This document shows positions 8,347-17,261 of a DNA stretch of 64,000 nucleotides, one piece after another. Origin of the DNA: CBDAUN01 sp965214875. GTDB lineage: Bacteria; Pseudomonadota; Gammaproteobacteria; Arenicellales; JAJDZL01. The DNA lies in NCBI GenBank assembly GCA_965214875.1, contig OZ243980.1, positions 682,001 to 746,000 on the forward strand. The letters are read 5' to 3'. The notes beneath the pieces are model-generated. The model did no database searches, was not told where the DNA came from, and saw only the letters and a program-made list of their open reading frames with translations. The translations under genes and the position numbers were made by a program. Every line of letters begins with the position of its first letter. The first letter of the stretch is position 1.

Positions 8347-9134
8347 GTTTTTCCGACATGCTGGCTGGGTCGATTGAAGATGCCTCGGCATGGGGCATCG
8401 CTGACGCGCCTCCCGCGCTTGAACACGGCCAAGTCCACCTGTGGCTGGCTGATTTGCAGTTGTCTGAGAAGCAGTTCAAATTCTGCGAGTCATGCCTCGA
8501 TTTGCGTGAACGCAAGCGCGCGGCACGCTACAGCCATCCGGATGCCAGGTTTCGATATGTCTGCGCCCGCGGTGTGCTTAAGCAAATCCTTTCGCGCTAT
8601 CTTGCTTGCGATTCAAGAAAAATCAGTTTTCGTTTAGGCGAACTGGGGAAGCCCTATCTAGACCCGCATTTGCACCTGCATCCAGCGATACAGTTCAATG
8701 CCACAGATTCGGGGATGCTCGCTTTGTATGCATTATGTCTTTCAAGCGAAATTGGCATCGATATCGAACTAGCTGACCGAAAAGTGCGGCATGATCTGAT
8801 CGCGCCCCGTCGATTCAGCGTACATGAATTATCTCGCTATCGGCGATTTAGTGACCCCGAGCAGCGGCGCATGACATTTCTATCTGTTTGGACGCGCAAG
8901 GAAGCCTATGGAAAAGCGAAAGGTGTCGGCATTGCCTATCCGATGAAAGAAGTGAATCTGGTTGACGATGACGCGTGGACTCAGACACGCATAATTGATG
9001 CCGATGGTCTGCCGATGGAGATTACCCCGATGGCCTCAAGTTGCAGGTTTGTTGCTAGCGTAGCCGTTTCAGGTAGCGGGTGGCGCTATCTTGGTTTTCG
9101 GCTTTTGCCCGAATCGCTTCGTTTGCGCGATTAG
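8343..9134 (+). CDS. 4'-phosphopantetheinyl transferase superfamily protein
   Basis: Transfers the phosphopantetheine arm of coenzyme A to a serine of carrier proteins. The Sfp-type signature is complete: 'EIGIDIELADR' with the metal-binding D-x-E, and 'FLSVWTRKEAYGKAKGVGI', the W-x-x-K-E-A-x-x-K motif. The length of 263 residues suits the monomeric Sfp/Gsp class rather than the short AcpS. Start is TTG 8343 (overlapping the upstream stop) or ATG 8358. No carrier-protein synthase cluster is in the window, so its target is elsewhere; it could be the cell's general holo-ACP synthase. Confidence 0.9.
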   Translation: MSFSDMLAGSIEDASAWGIADAPPALEHGQVHLWLADLQLSEKQFKFCESCLDLRERKRAARYSHPDARFRYVCARGVLKQILSRYLACDSRKISFRLGELGKPYLDPHLHLHPAIQFNATDSGMLALYALCLSSEIGIDIELADRKVRHDLIAPRRFSVHELSRYRRFSDPEQRRMTFLSVWTRKEAYGKAKGVGIAYPMKEVNLVDDDAWTQTRIIDADGLPMEITPMASSCRFVASVAVSGSGWRYLGFRLLPESLRLRD

Positions 9135-9182
9135 CCTGCCGCCGGCGCGTGCGCAGGCATAGACAGCAGCACTGTTGCTGAG

Positions 9183-9674
9183 CTATGGATTGAAAGCCTG
9201 CTTTCCACTGCCTGCTTTTGACAATTCGATAATGTGCTGCCATTCTTTCGGGCTGACTTGGGTCACTGAAAGACGGTTGCCGCGCTGAAGAATCCTCATT
9301 TCTTGCAAGGCCGGGTCGTCACGCATTTCCGACAGGCTGATAATTTGCGGAAATTTCGACTCCAGTTTCACATCCAACATTAGCCAGCGCGGGTTGTCGG
9401 GGTCACTTTTCGGATCGAAGTACTTCTCTTCCGGATCGAATGCGGTGTGATCGGGATAGGCTTCAGATACGATGCGCATTGTTCCGACAATCCCGGGAAC
9501 CTTGCAGTTGGAGTGATAGAAGAAAGCCATGTCGCCGATTTTCATTGCGTCTCGGAAAAAGTTCCGTACCTGGTAGTTGCGTATACCATCCCAATGGTCG
9601 GTCTGATCAGGCTCCTTGGCGAGATCGTCGATGGAATAGGTTTCAGGTTCGCTTTTCATCAGCCAGAATTGCAT
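9183..9674 (-). CDS. EVE domain protein (THYN1/YcaQ-like PUA-fold)
   Basis: A 163-residue single EVE domain, a PUA-related fold that binds modified bases in DNA or RNA. The start 'MQFWLMKSEPETYSIDDL' and the segment 'WDGIRNYQVRNFFRDAMKIGD' followed by 'FFYHSN' are diagnostic. It lies 12 bases downstream of the cyclo-ligase gene on the same strand, the usual place for this gene in gammaproteobacteria. The exact ligand is unknown for most bacterial members. Confidence 0.93.
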   Translation of the reverse strand: MQFWLMKSEPETYSIDDLAKEPDQTDHWDGIRNYQVRNFFRDAMKIGDMAFFYHSNCKVPGIVGTMRIVSEAYPDHTAFDPEEKYFDPKSDPDNPRWLMLDVKLESKFPQIISLSEMRDDPALQEMRILQRGNRLSVTQVSPKEWQHIIELSKAGSGKQAFNP

Positions 9675-9686
9675 TGTTCGGTTGCC

Positions 9687-10277
9687 TCATTGTGTGAAGT
9701 TGTAGATCTGCCGATCCGTTACTGCGCCGTGCAGAGGAACATCCCAGGCATTTCGCTGAATCGACCCGACTCGTTGAATTTCGTGGGCAAGGCCCAATAT
9801 GCGCGGCCGAATCCACGATCGCGGCGGTTTCAGGTGTTTCAGTGAATTGTCGTAGAATCCGCCGCCCATCCCGACTCTGTTCCCGGTATCGTCAAATGCC
9901 ACCAGCGGCGCAAGTATCAGGTCCAGACTTTGCGCAAGCTCCCAGCCTTCCACAGCGATGTCGGGTTCAGGGATGCCGAAGCGGTTGGGCATTAGGCGGC
10001 TAAATCCTCGAACCTTTGCGAACAGCAACCGGTTAGTGCCGCCACGATAGAGTACAGGCAAGTAGCATGATTTGCCGCTTGCAAGTGCTTTGGACAACGC
10101 TATGGTGGGATCAATTTCGCCATCGTTGGGCCAGTAGAAGGCAATTCGCCGGCTTTTCAAAAAAAGCGGGTGATGGGACAGGACGGCGGCGATATTTCGA
10201 GCGGCGATGCGCTGATGCTGCGAGCCGAGCGCACGCCGGGCAGCCCGGGCTTGCTTTCGAATATTGGATTGGACCAA
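9687..10277 (-). CDS. 5-formyltetrahydrofolate cyclo-ligase
   Basis: ATP-dependent enzyme that converts 5-formyl-tetrahydrofolate to 5,10-methenyl-tetrahydrofolate (the ygfA product of E. coli). The C-terminal 'NRVGMGGGFYDNSL' nucleotide loop and 'PLVAFDDTGNR' are characteristic, and the N-terminal 'RKQARAARRAL' is typical. The likely start is TTG at 10277. It is downstream of the 6S RNA candidate on the same strand, as in many gammaproteobacteria, where the 6S transcript reads into this gene. Confidence 0.93.
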   Translation of the reverse strand: MVQSNIRKQARAARRALGSQHQRIAARNIAAVLSHHPLFLKSRRIAFYWPNDGEIDPTIALSKALASGKSCYLPVLYRGGTNRLLFAKVRGFSRLMPNRFGIPEPDIAVEGWELAQSLDLILAPLVAFDDTGNRVGMGGGFYDNSLKHLKPPRSWIRPRILGLAHEIQRVGSIQRNAWDVPLHGAVTDRQIYNFTQ

Positions 10278-10377
10278 AGGTGCGAGCGAGAAAAGCGAGT
10301 CGAAGCAACGTTGTCTAGCTGGTCATGGAACCGACAAATTCAACAAGCATCAATCGACCAAGCGATGATCGAAACAA

Positions 10378-10523
10378 AAAGCCGCCCGCACGTGCCGTGC
10401 CGGATTGGTGGCCTTGAACCGGCATGTCCAAGGGGGAGCTTGAGCGACAGCTTCAGGTGCTTCGTATCCTCGACAACTAAGCCAAGGCGATGCTCACAAC
10501 GGCGATCGCGGACAGTTCCCAAA
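10378..10523 (-). ncRNA. ssrS: 6S RNA candidate (regulator of sigma-70 RNA polymerase)
   Basis: This non-coding stretch sits where 6S RNA lies in gammaproteobacteria, between zapA and the cyclo-ligase gene and on the same strand. Read on the minus strand, CTGTCCGCG near the 5' end can pair with TGCGGGCGG at the 3' end. Inside, 'CCGGTTCAAGG' resembles the conserved 3' arm of 6S RNA. A T-run follows the closing stem. A -10-like CATATT lies just upstream of the proposed start. At roughly 145 nt it is shorter than the usual 180, so a covariance-model match is still needed. Confidence 0.6.
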
Positions 10524-10633
10524 ATATGATTTAGGTTCTAAGGCATATAAACCGACTCGAACACTACAGGCGGCTTGTGAATCATTCCACCGAGTGGAAA
10601 TTATAGGGGATTATATACTTTAACTACACAATG

Positions 10634-10806
10634 TGTACGGGTTCAATACATATGAGCCTGTTCGGGCGATAGGCGTTGCAGAGGCGCTCGAACCGGGCCA
10701 GCTCGACATCAGCGCGATGCCGCTGCTCAGCTCGCCGGTGCAGGACTTGTGGAACTTGCAACGGCCGGCGGCGCTGGTGCGCTCGACGCAGCCGCTGCAC
10801 ATGGGG
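10634..10806 (-). mobile_element. IS481-type insertion sequence remnant, internally deleted
   Basis: The segment begins with the element end TGTACGGGTTCAATACATAT, nearly identical to the ends of the remnants at 33.0 and 55.9 kb. Reading inward on the minus strand gives transposase pieces 'SGCVERT', 'CKFHKSCTGEL' and 'ERLCNAYRPN', then the end; the 'HQALGQ...' block kept in the 55.7-kb copy is deleted. It abuts the 3' flank of cassette A, so it probably removed that cassette's terminal repeat. Confidence 0.65.
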
Positions 10807-10851
10807 CCGTCGCGCGGCCCGCGCTCCCGATGACCGGATGGATCAGATGGA

Positions 10852-11551
10852 TCAGCTGTCGAGGTCCGGACAATTGAGATACTGCCTTTGCGCCTGGCTC
10901 GCCGTAGTCTGGCCGGCGAGGATCCGGGTTCCGCCCCTGGTGCCGTTGCACATGCAGTCCGTAACGTCCTGCCGGGTGCGGGCCACCGCAAAGCACCCGG
11001 TGCGGCTGAACTTGGTCAAGTCGGCGCTGCCGTCAGGTTGCAAGTTCTGCTCCGCGTTCGAGAACTCGCCGCGGGTCTTGAAGCAGCGCCTTGCGATAAC
11101 CTGACCTTCGAGTACGGAAAGAGTGCCTAAAAGGCCGTTATGAAGAACGGCAACATAGCGCGTATTCTTTTTGAGATCGTTAAAACTATTGGTACTTTCA
11201 GCTATAGAACTGGTTGCGTCTGCAATTCTTCCGAGATCTACAGACTTGCTTATTCTTTGCCCGGCACCTTTATTTTCAAGTATCTCCAGATTAACATCGT
11301 ATCCCACCCCCCTCGAAAGAGATGTTGCCGTCATACTGGCGGTGCGGACAATCACTTGGTTATTAGTGATGCTCCCTGTGTTCAGAATCAGGCTCTCGTT
11401 TTTTCCTGTCAGTCCGTCCTGTGTACAGGCATCCGCTCCGGCAGTAGGCGGAATGACCAGCTGCGCCTGCACGGGTGCCACAAGCACTGCAAGCAGTAGG
11501 AAAAGAGCTAGTTTAGCGAGCGGGGGGGGGTGAATTACGGTAATGTTTCAT
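10852..11551 (-). CDS. Cassette A: secreted cysteine-rich protein, phase-variable, frame OFF as sequenced
   Basis: An ATG at 11551 preceded by GGAGAG is followed by seven codons and a run of nine C residues. With nine the frame stops at once; with eight (or eleven) it reads 'MKHYRNSPPPLAKLALFLL' and on into a signal peptide ending 'VAPVQA|QLVIP' and a mature domain of about 210 residues. The middle has a fibronectin-III-like strand pattern ('FNDLKKNTRYVAVL') and the C-terminal 75 residues are cysteine-rich ('CFKTRGEF', 'TGCFAVA', 'DCMCNGTR', 'YLNCPDLDS'). That tail is almost identical to cassette B while the middle differs. No known family is recognised. An IS481 remnant adjoins the 3' end, zapA the 5' end. 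Confidence 0.7.
11522..11530. repeat. Homopolymeric tract, 9 G (C on coding strand), cassette A
   Basis: Slippage-prone run inside codons 8-10 of cassette A; eight or eleven bases put the downstream signal peptide in frame with the ATG, nine does not. Confidence 0.85.
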
Positions 11552-11584
11552 CTTTCTCTCCGAAGTTGGAATAGAATCCCCAAA

Positions 11585-11887
11585 TTATACGATCTTGCTA
11601 ATAAAAGCATCAATTTTTTCTGACAGTGCTTCGATGCGTGGCGACTGGTCGCCACTGGTGCCGCTTTCTTGTATGACGATCATCTCGTCGACAAGATTCA
11701 ATGCCACGATGATTGCACTGTGCTCAATGCTCATTGAGCGGCCCGACTTCTGCACCGTCTTAATTTCGTTATCGAGATAGTGCGCCGCTTTCAGTAGCCC
11801 GACTTGCTCTTCTTCGGGGCATGATACGTAGAATTCTTCGTTCGCGATGCGGACCTTGACACTGTCCTCAGGCGGAGTCGGTTTCAT
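11585..11887 (-). CDS. zapA: Cell division protein ZapA
   Basis: Z-ring-associated protein that bundles FtsZ filaments. The 100-residue length, the N-terminal beta segment 'VKVRIANEEFYVSCP', 'AAHYLDNEIKTVQ' and a long C-terminal helix ('IVALNLVDEMIVI') are typical. It overlaps the upstream zapB-like gene by four bases (ATGA). In gammaproteobacteria it directly precedes 6S RNA; here cassette A and an IS481 remnant have been inserted between them. Confidence 0.9.
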   Translation of the reverse strand: MKPTPPEDSVKVRIANEEFYVSCPEEEQVGLLKAAHYLDNEIKTVQKSGRSMSIEHSAIIVALNLVDEMIVIQESGTSGDQSPRIEALSEKIDAFISKIV

Positions 11888-12084
11888 TTGAGCACCAATT
11901 CAAGTTCATTTACGATAGCGCCGATTTGCCGAGACGCTTCGCGGTTTCTACTTCGCAGGCGAACTTTTTCGATGCGGGCTGCTTCGCAATCAGCTTTCAG
12001 CCGCTGATTTTCTTCGTGCAGACGGGAGCAAAGCTCAATTAGCTGAGCCACCTTGTTTTCTAGATCGTCAAGCTGTTGACTCAT
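11884..12084 (-). CDS. ZapB-like coiled-coil protein (TIGR02449-type)
   Basis: A 66-residue protein predicted to be one continuous coiled coil ('LDDLENKVAQLIELCSRLHE' and following heptads). Small coiled-coil proteins of this kind precede zapA in many gammaproteobacteria and are related to the Z-ring factor ZapB. It shares an ATGA overlap with zapA, so the two are made together. Direct proof of a ZapB function is lacking. Confidence 0.8.
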   Translation of the reverse strand: MSQQLDDLENKVAQLIELCSRLHEENQRLKADCEAARIEKVRLRSRNREASRQIGAIVNELELVLK

Positions 12085-12734
12085 TCGCGTATTGCTGCCA
12101 GAGCAGATAAAAGAGGGGATTAATGCATTGAACGAATTGCTTCCAATCTTATCATAGATTTGGTGGCGATTTTTCGATTCGAAAACTTCTACGGGAAATC
12201 TGTAGTTGCTCGACTAAATGTCGTGTGCCGAGATCGAGTGGCAAAAGCTTATGATAGAATGATACGCGTTGCCGGTGAAAGCACTGCGGTTTCGACTTTG
12301 CGGTTTTGATCAGGGTTCATGATGAGCGCAATCACGTCTCGCGAACCTGTTGCCGCCATCACGTTTGCAAAGCTTTGCGGCCTGTGCTCAATGGAGCGGT
12401 TGCTGCCGGATTGGTACTTTGGCACTAAGCATAGGAGCGATGATTGCACTGAGCCGTCTGCTTAAGCGGTATAAGGTCTCCAGCATTCCAATCCCGTGGG
12501 ATTGAGCGGATTGATTGTCGGGGCTGGATGAACTTTGTTCCTGCTTTGATCACCGCATGGGCGGCTCTGCAGGGAAGTCGGCGAGTTAATTGCTTTTGGC
12601 ATACATGCGCCCGCATGGCTCGTCCTGGATAGGATTGTCGCAGGAATAGTCTCCGCGGCTTTGGCAAAGCTTGAGACGTGCTGTTTAAGATCCGAATCAT
12701 AGCTGATCATGTTGTAGACAATTTAAAGCACACG
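12085..12734. other. Intergenic region between divergent zapB-like/zapA and ygfB
   Basis: About 650 bases that must contain the promoters of both divergent units. A minus-strand frame at 12249-12449 has a few plausible protein-like words ('SFANVMAATGSRDVIA') but no ribosome binding site and no recognised family. I see no RNA gene or element ends. Confidence 0.5.
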
Positions 12735-13307
12735 ATGAATTACGATGATGTTCAGAATTCTTTGAACCTTCTTTCCGTTGAGCTTGAGGCGTCATCGTTT
12801 CACGGTTCGCTGACCGGGCTGATTTGCATTGGTTGCGCTGAAGTCAACATCGACGATTGGTTGCCGATGCTGCTGTCCGGCGGATATGTGCCGGACAAAG
12901 AGTATGAGCTATTGGCGGAGCGCGTGCTCGGCTTGTATCGGGAAATTCGCAGCGAATTCGAGGAGGACGGGTTCAGCTTCACCGTCGTGCTGCCTCCGGA
13001 CGACGAGCCTCTTGAAGAGCGGATCCAGAGTGTCAATAGATGGTGCATGGGCTTTTTGGAAGGACTTCATCTCGGCGGATTTGCAGTTTCGGACAGCATG
13101 CCTGAAGAATGCGCTGAAATCATCGATGATGTCAGCAGAATAGCCAATGTCGAGATGGACGATGACGAATCTCTAGAGGATCAAGAGTTTGCCTTCATGA
13201 CAGTCTCCGAGCACTTACGTACTGCGGTACAATTATTCTTTGAAACTGTGACCGCCCGCCTATCGCGACATTCTGATCTCGGCGTGGACACGGCGATGCT
13301 ACGATGA
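12735..13307 (+). CDS. ygfB: UPF0149 family protein YgfB
   Basis: A 190-residue acidic protein of the UPF0149 (YecA/YgfB) family. The pattern 'GLICIGCAEVNIDDWLPMLL', then 'FSFTVVLPPDDEPLEERI' and 'WCMGFLEGLHL' is the family core. The start is taken at ATG 12735 ('MNYDDVQ'), where homologues begin; an in-frame upstream start at 12678 would add an unlikely leader. It opens the ygfB-pepP-ubiH-ubiI cluster and overlaps pepP by four bases. In pseudomonads homologues influence stress-related gene expression; the molecular role here is unproven. Confidence 0.9.
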   Translation: MNYDDVQNSLNLLSVELEASSFHGSLTGLICIGCAEVNIDDWLPMLLSGGYVPDKEYELLAERVLGLYREIRSEFEEDGFSFTVVLPPDDEPLEERIQSVNRWCMGFLEGLHLGGFAVSDSMPEECAEIIDDVSRIANVEMDDDESLEDQEFAFMTVSEHLRTAVQLFFETVTARLSRHSDLGVDTAMLR

Positions 13308-14596
13308 ACTCCAAACTGCGAAGAGATGCGATTTTGGCACAGATCGGCAATGGCGTTGCAATCGTGCCCACCTCCCCGGTCAGGCAGCGCAACTCCGATG
13401 TCGACTACCCGTTTCGACCGGATAGCGATTTTCACTATTTGACGAGCTTTGCCGAGCCGGAATCGGTTGCCGTATTCGTTCCAGGCCATGAGGATGGCGA
13501 GTACGTCCTTTTTTGTCGCGAGAATGATCCAAAAAAGGAGCAATGGGATGGCCGGCGCACCGGGGTTGACGGTGCCGTTGCCGAATACGGCGCCGACATC
13601 GCGCATTCCATCGCCAAGCTAGATGAGCTGATGCCGCAGCTTTTGTCGGGCCGCGAGGCGATCTATTTCCCGGTTGGCCGGTATGCGCAGTTTGATCAAC
13701 GTGTGATCAGCTGGCTGAATCAGGTCAAATCCAAGTCGCGCCTCGGGATCAAGGTGCCAGAGCAAATCGTCGATCTTGCCAGCATCTTGAAGCGCATGCG
13801 GCTTCGAAAAGACCAAGACGAGATCGCGGTTATGAGGCGCGCCGGTGACATATCCGCGCATGCTCATGCACAGGCGATGCGCATATGCCGGCCGGGATTG
13901 ACGGAGTATGAAATTCAAGCTGAAGTCGAACGCTGTTTTCGAAGTGCTAGATGCGAGCCTGCCTATCCGAGCATCGTTGCGTCCGGTGCCAATTCGTGCA
14001 TCTTGCACTACACGGAAAACAGCGCCCAGCTGCGCGATGGAGAGCTGTTGCTGATTGATGCCGGTGCAGAATTGGACTACTATGCGTCGGATATTACTCG
14101 AACCTTTCCGATTAATGGCCGCTTCAGCGAAGCGCAACGGGAAATCTACGACATTGTTCTTGAATCTCAATTGTGTGCAATTGCCGCTTCCGTGCCGGGT
14201 AACCGGCATGCTGATGTACATGACGCTTCGGTAGCGGTGATTGTCGATGGCCTGAGGCACTTGGGGATTTTGACAGGCGGCACTGAAGAAATCATGGAGA
14301 AAGAAATCTACCGCCGGTTCTATATGCATCGGGTTGGGCATTGGCTGGGGCTGGATGTGCATGATGCAGGCGACTATGCGGTCGACGGGGAATCGAGGAT
14401 GCTTGAACCAGGATTCTGCATGACGGTTGAGCCCGGCATCTATATTTCAGCGACCGACGATGTGCCTGAGGCGTTTCATGGCATCGGCATCCGAATCGAG
14501 GACGATGTTGTCATCACCGAACAGGGCAGCGAAGTGCTGACTAGCGCGGTTCCAAAGAAGCCGCAAGATGTCGAGTCCCTGGTTGGTGGAGATTAG
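13304..14596 (+). CDS. pepP: Xaa-Pro aminopeptidase P
   Basis: Dimanganese peptidase that removes an N-terminal residue preceding proline. The 430-residue protein has an N-terminal creatinase-like domain ('YPFRPDSDFHYLTSF') and a pita-bread catalytic domain. The metal ligands are all visible: two aspartates in 'LLIDAGAELDYYASDITRTF', histidine in 'HRVGHWLGLDVHD', and glutamates in 'MTVEPGIYI' and 'IRIEDDVVIT'. It overlaps ygfB (ATGA) and lies just before ubiH, the standard gammaproteobacterial order. Confidence 0.95.
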   Translation: MNSKLRRDAILAQIGNGVAIVPTSPVRQRNSDVDYPFRPDSDFHYLTSFAEPESVAVFVPGHEDGEYVLFCRENDPKKEQWDGRRTGVDGAVAEYGADIAHSIAKLDELMPQLLSGREAIYFPVGRYAQFDQRVISWLNQVKSKSRLGIKVPEQIVDLASILKRMRLRKDQDEIAVMRRAGDISAHAHAQAMRICRPGLTEYEIQAEVERCFRSARCEPAYPSIVASGANSCILHYTENSAQLRDGELLLIDAGAELDYYASDITRTFPINGRFSEAQREIYDIVLESQLCAIAASVPGNRHADVHDASVAVIVDGLRHLGILTGGTEEIMEKEIYRRFYMHRVGHWLGLDVHDAGDYAVDGESRMLEPGFCMTVEPGIYISATDDVPEAFHGIGIRIEDDVVITEQGSEVLTSAVPKKPQDVESLVGGD

Positions 14597-14640
14597 GCGC
14601 TGCCCCGTCGGCAGTATCGGGTGCTATCGGAATTGCGTTC

Positions 14641-15927
14641 GTGAATTTCAAACGTGATTTTGACCTTGTGATCTGCGGCGGCGGCTTGGCAGGTGCCGCT
14701 TTAGCGTGTGCCCTGGATGGTTCTGAGCTGAAGGTTGCCCTGATCGAACCTGCGGAACTGGACGATGAGCGTCAGCCGAGTTTCGATGCACGTCTGCTTG
14801 CGCTGACCTACAGCACCAAGGTGCTGCTCGAGCGATGGGACCTTTGGAGGGATATGGCGCCAGACCAGATTTTTCCAATCTGCCGCATCGTGGTGCAAGA
14901 GCAAGGTGCCCGCGCCTCGGCGGTGCTGTCGGCCGAAGACATCTCTTGCGAAGCGCTGGGCTGGAATATTGCAGCACGGGCCATCGGACGCTGCCTGTAT
15001 CGGAAGTTGGATGCATCGAGCAATATCGAAGTGCTGTCGCCTGCCAGTGCGCAGGCGATTGCGCTTGAAAGAGATTTTGCTCTGGTTGCAGTGGATTCGA
15101 AAGCCTCGAGTAAACGGCTTCGAGCCTCGCTTGCGGTGATCGCAGATGGAGGACGCTCGCCGCTTTGCGAGCAGGCGGGTTTTGAGGCGCGAATCAGCCC
15201 TTATCCATTCGACGCGCTAGTGTGCCGGATCGAGATGAACCGGCCGCATGATGGTACAGCTTTGGAGCTGTTTACAAGTTGCGGCCCCGTTGCTTTGTTG
15301 CCGGCGCAAGCAAACGTGCGCTCACTGGTTTGGACGCATCATTCAGGCGGCGGCATGCACCTCGCCGAGTGCGATCCTGAGGAGTTCATTGAACAATTGA
15401 ACGGCGAGATCGCTGAGTGCTCCGACGCGCAAGCGACGGGTGTCGCTAGCAAGCGAATCATCTACCCGCTGATGCAAAGCTCGCTTAAGCCTTCGGCCAA
15501 AGAACGGGTCTGCGCCATCGGCAATGCCGCTCACACTGTTCATCCGGTGGCGGGGCAGGGACTGAATCTCAGCCTACGAGACATCGCCATGCTCGCCGAT
15601 GTGCTCATTCGACAGCATCGACGCGGCTGGGATATTGGCTGCCGGTCTGTATTGTCGAGCTATGAACGATGCCGAAAAAGCGAGGCGGCATCTGTGAGCT
15701 TGTTCACCGATGGTCTTGTCCGGCTGTTTGCGAGCGAGAGTCGCAACTTGCGCATGATCAGGCGGCTTGGCATATCTGCGGCTGGCGCGTTTGCGCCTGG
15801 GCGGCGGTTTTTGCTTTATCGAACGACGGGCTTGCGAAGCTTGCGGCGCTTTGCCCATTTGCAAGAATCCGCAGCGGACGCGAAGACGAGCCGATGGGCC
15901 GGAGCGTCATCGGCAACACCCAGCTGA
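14641..15927 (+). CDS. ubiH: 2-octaprenyl-6-methoxyphenol hydroxylase (UbiH)
   Basis: FAD monooxygenase of ubiquinone biosynthesis. The GTG start gives an N-terminal 'DLVICGGGLAGAALACAL' dinucleotide motif. The second FAD motif reads 'AIGNAAHTVHPVAGQGLNLS', with asparagine where most relatives have aspartate (GDAAH). The length of 428 residues is normal. The assignment to UbiH rather than a paralogue rests on gene order (pepP-ubiH-ubiI). The downstream hydroxylase gene is in the same reading frame, separated only by this gene's TGA stop. Confidence 0.88.
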   Translation: MNFKRDFDLVICGGGLAGAALACALDGSELKVALIEPAELDDERQPSFDARLLALTYSTKVLLERWDLWRDMAPDQIFPICRIVVQEQGARASAVLSAEDISCEALGWNIAARAIGRCLYRKLDASSNIEVLSPASAQAIALERDFALVAVDSKASSKRLRASLAVIADGGRSPLCEQAGFEARISPYPFDALVCRIEMNRPHDGTALELFTSCGPVALLPAQANVRSLVWTHHSGGGMHLAECDPEEFIEQLNGEIAECSDAQATGVASKRIIYPLMQSSLKPSAKERVCAIGNAAHTVHPVAGQGLNLSLRDIAMLADVLIRQHRRGWDIGCRSVLSSYERCRKSEAASVSLFTDGLVRLFASESRNLRMIRRLGISAAGAFAPGRRFLLYRTTGLRSLRRFAHLQESAADAKTSRWAGASSATPS

Positions 15928-15957
15928 TCGGATTGTCTCAGAATATCGGAGTTCGTC

Positions 15958-17172
15958 ATAAGCACTATCGACTATGACATTGCTGTGATCGGCGGCGGAG
16001 TCGCCGGGCTAGCATTTGCATGCGCGGCAAAAGAGCTCGGTCATCGCATCTTGGTGGCTGAGCGAAGGGCGTTTAGCGCTTCGGCTGGCGATGCCTACGA
16101 TCTTCGGGTCAATTCGATTCATCTTGGTTCAGAGGCATTCCTTCGAGGGCTCGGGGCATGGCATGATGGCGACGGCTTCCGTTGCTGTCCATTTCGCCGC
16201 ATCGAAGTATGGGGCGAGTCAGGCGGCGAGATTGTCTTTGGCAGCGACGAAATAGGTCGCACACACCTCGGTCATATCGTTGAAAACAGCGTCTTGACGG
16301 CGGCATTGGCATGTATTGCGCGCGATGCGGCATCAATTGAGTTGCGCGAGCATGCTCAGATTCAATCATTGCGGCAACGTTGCGGCGCCATGCAAATCGG
16401 GTTTGCCTCTGGAGAGACCGTGAATGCCGGCCTCGTCGTTGGTGCCGACGGAGGAAATTCTGCCGTTCGCGCCTTGGCAGGCATCGCGGTTCAGGAGCGC
16501 AGCTATGGCCAAACTGCGATCGTCGCGCAAATCAAAACATCGCTTCCGCACATGAATGCCTCGTTTCAGCGCTTTTTGAGCACGGGCCCGCTTGCGTTTC
16601 TTCCGCTAAAGGATGGTTCCTCATCCATTGTGTGGAGTTGCGGGCGCCAGCAAGCAGCAGCCCTGCTGGCCTTGTCGGATGAGCAGTTTGGACATGTGCT
16701 TGCCGAGCAATTCGAGCATCGGCTCGGTGAGACGGAGCTGATTAGCAAAAGGGTGTCGTTCGCACTCAATCGCGTGAAGGCCGCTAGCTATATCGCCGAG
16801 CGTGTCGTGCTGATTGGCGACTCCGCCCATGTGATTCACCCGCTTGCCGGAATGGGTGCGAATTTGGGCTTGATGGATGCTGCTGCGCTTGCCGAAGTGG
16901 TTGAAAACCGGTGTTCTGGCGATCAGCCAATTTGGAGTCATCGTGCGTATAGAGAATATGAACGCTGGCGCAAAACTGCAAATGCACCGATCATGCATGC
17001 AATGGATGGTTTCGATGCAGGATTCAGGAATGATCAGCCAGCACTTAGGAAAGTGCTTGGCTTTGGCTTAAGCGCGACGAATCGTTTTGCGCCGATCAAG
17101 CGGCAGATGATGTTGCTTGCTTGCGGCATTTCCGGCGATCAGCCGGCGGCTACGAGACGCACTGGCGGGTGA
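15958..17172 (+). CDS. UbiI/UbiF-type ubiquinone biosynthesis hydroxylase, apparent ATA start
   Basis: A second FAD aromatic monooxygenase of the UbiH/COQ6 family. Motifs are 'DIAVIGGGVAGLAFACAA', 'LVVGADGGNSAVRAL' and 'VLIGDSAHVIHPLAGMGANL'. The first canonical start (GTG 15985) would delete the first beta strand of the FAD domain. Upstream in frame there is no ATG, GTG or TTG before the ubiH stop at 15925. The codon fitting the family start is ATA at 15958 ('xSTIDYDIAVIGGG'), with GGAG six bases before it. I therefore annotate from 15958. Either ATA is used, or this is a recent ATG-to-ATA mutation or a sequence error. By gene order it should be UbiI (C5 hydroxylation). Confidence 0.82.
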   Translation: MSTIDYDIAVIGGGVAGLAFACAAKELGHRILVAERRAFSASAGDAYDLRVNSIHLGSEAFLRGLGAWHDGDGFRCCPFRRIEVWGESGGEIVFGSDEIGRTHLGHIVENSVLTAALACIARDAASIELREHAQIQSLRQRCGAMQIGFASGETVNAGLVVGADGGNSAVRALAGIAVQERSYGQTAIVAQIKTSLPHMNASFQRFLSTGPLAFLPLKDGSSSIVWSCGRQQAAALLALSDEQFGHVLAEQFEHRLGETELISKRVSFALNRVKAASYIAERVVLIGDSAHVIHPLAGMGANLGLMDAAALAEVVENRCSGDQPIWSHRAYREYERWRKTANAPIMHAMDGFDAGFRNDQPALRKVLGFGLSATNRFAPIKRQMMLLACGISGDQPAATRRTGG

Positions 17173-17261
17173 GGTGGTGACGCATTGCCGCACTCGATCT
17201 GGATTCGTGATAAAACTATAGCGACTAGCTCGCATGTGCGACCGAGCGAAATGGAGGAGAG

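Noticed and set aside
10620..10991. Open minus-strand frame of 123 codons
   Set aside because: It runs through the IS481 remnant and antisense/out-of-frame parts of cassette A; not a gene of its own.
12249..12449. 66-codon minus frame upstream of the zapB-like gene
   Set aside because: Contains a few protein-like words but no start signal; left as part of the intergenic region.
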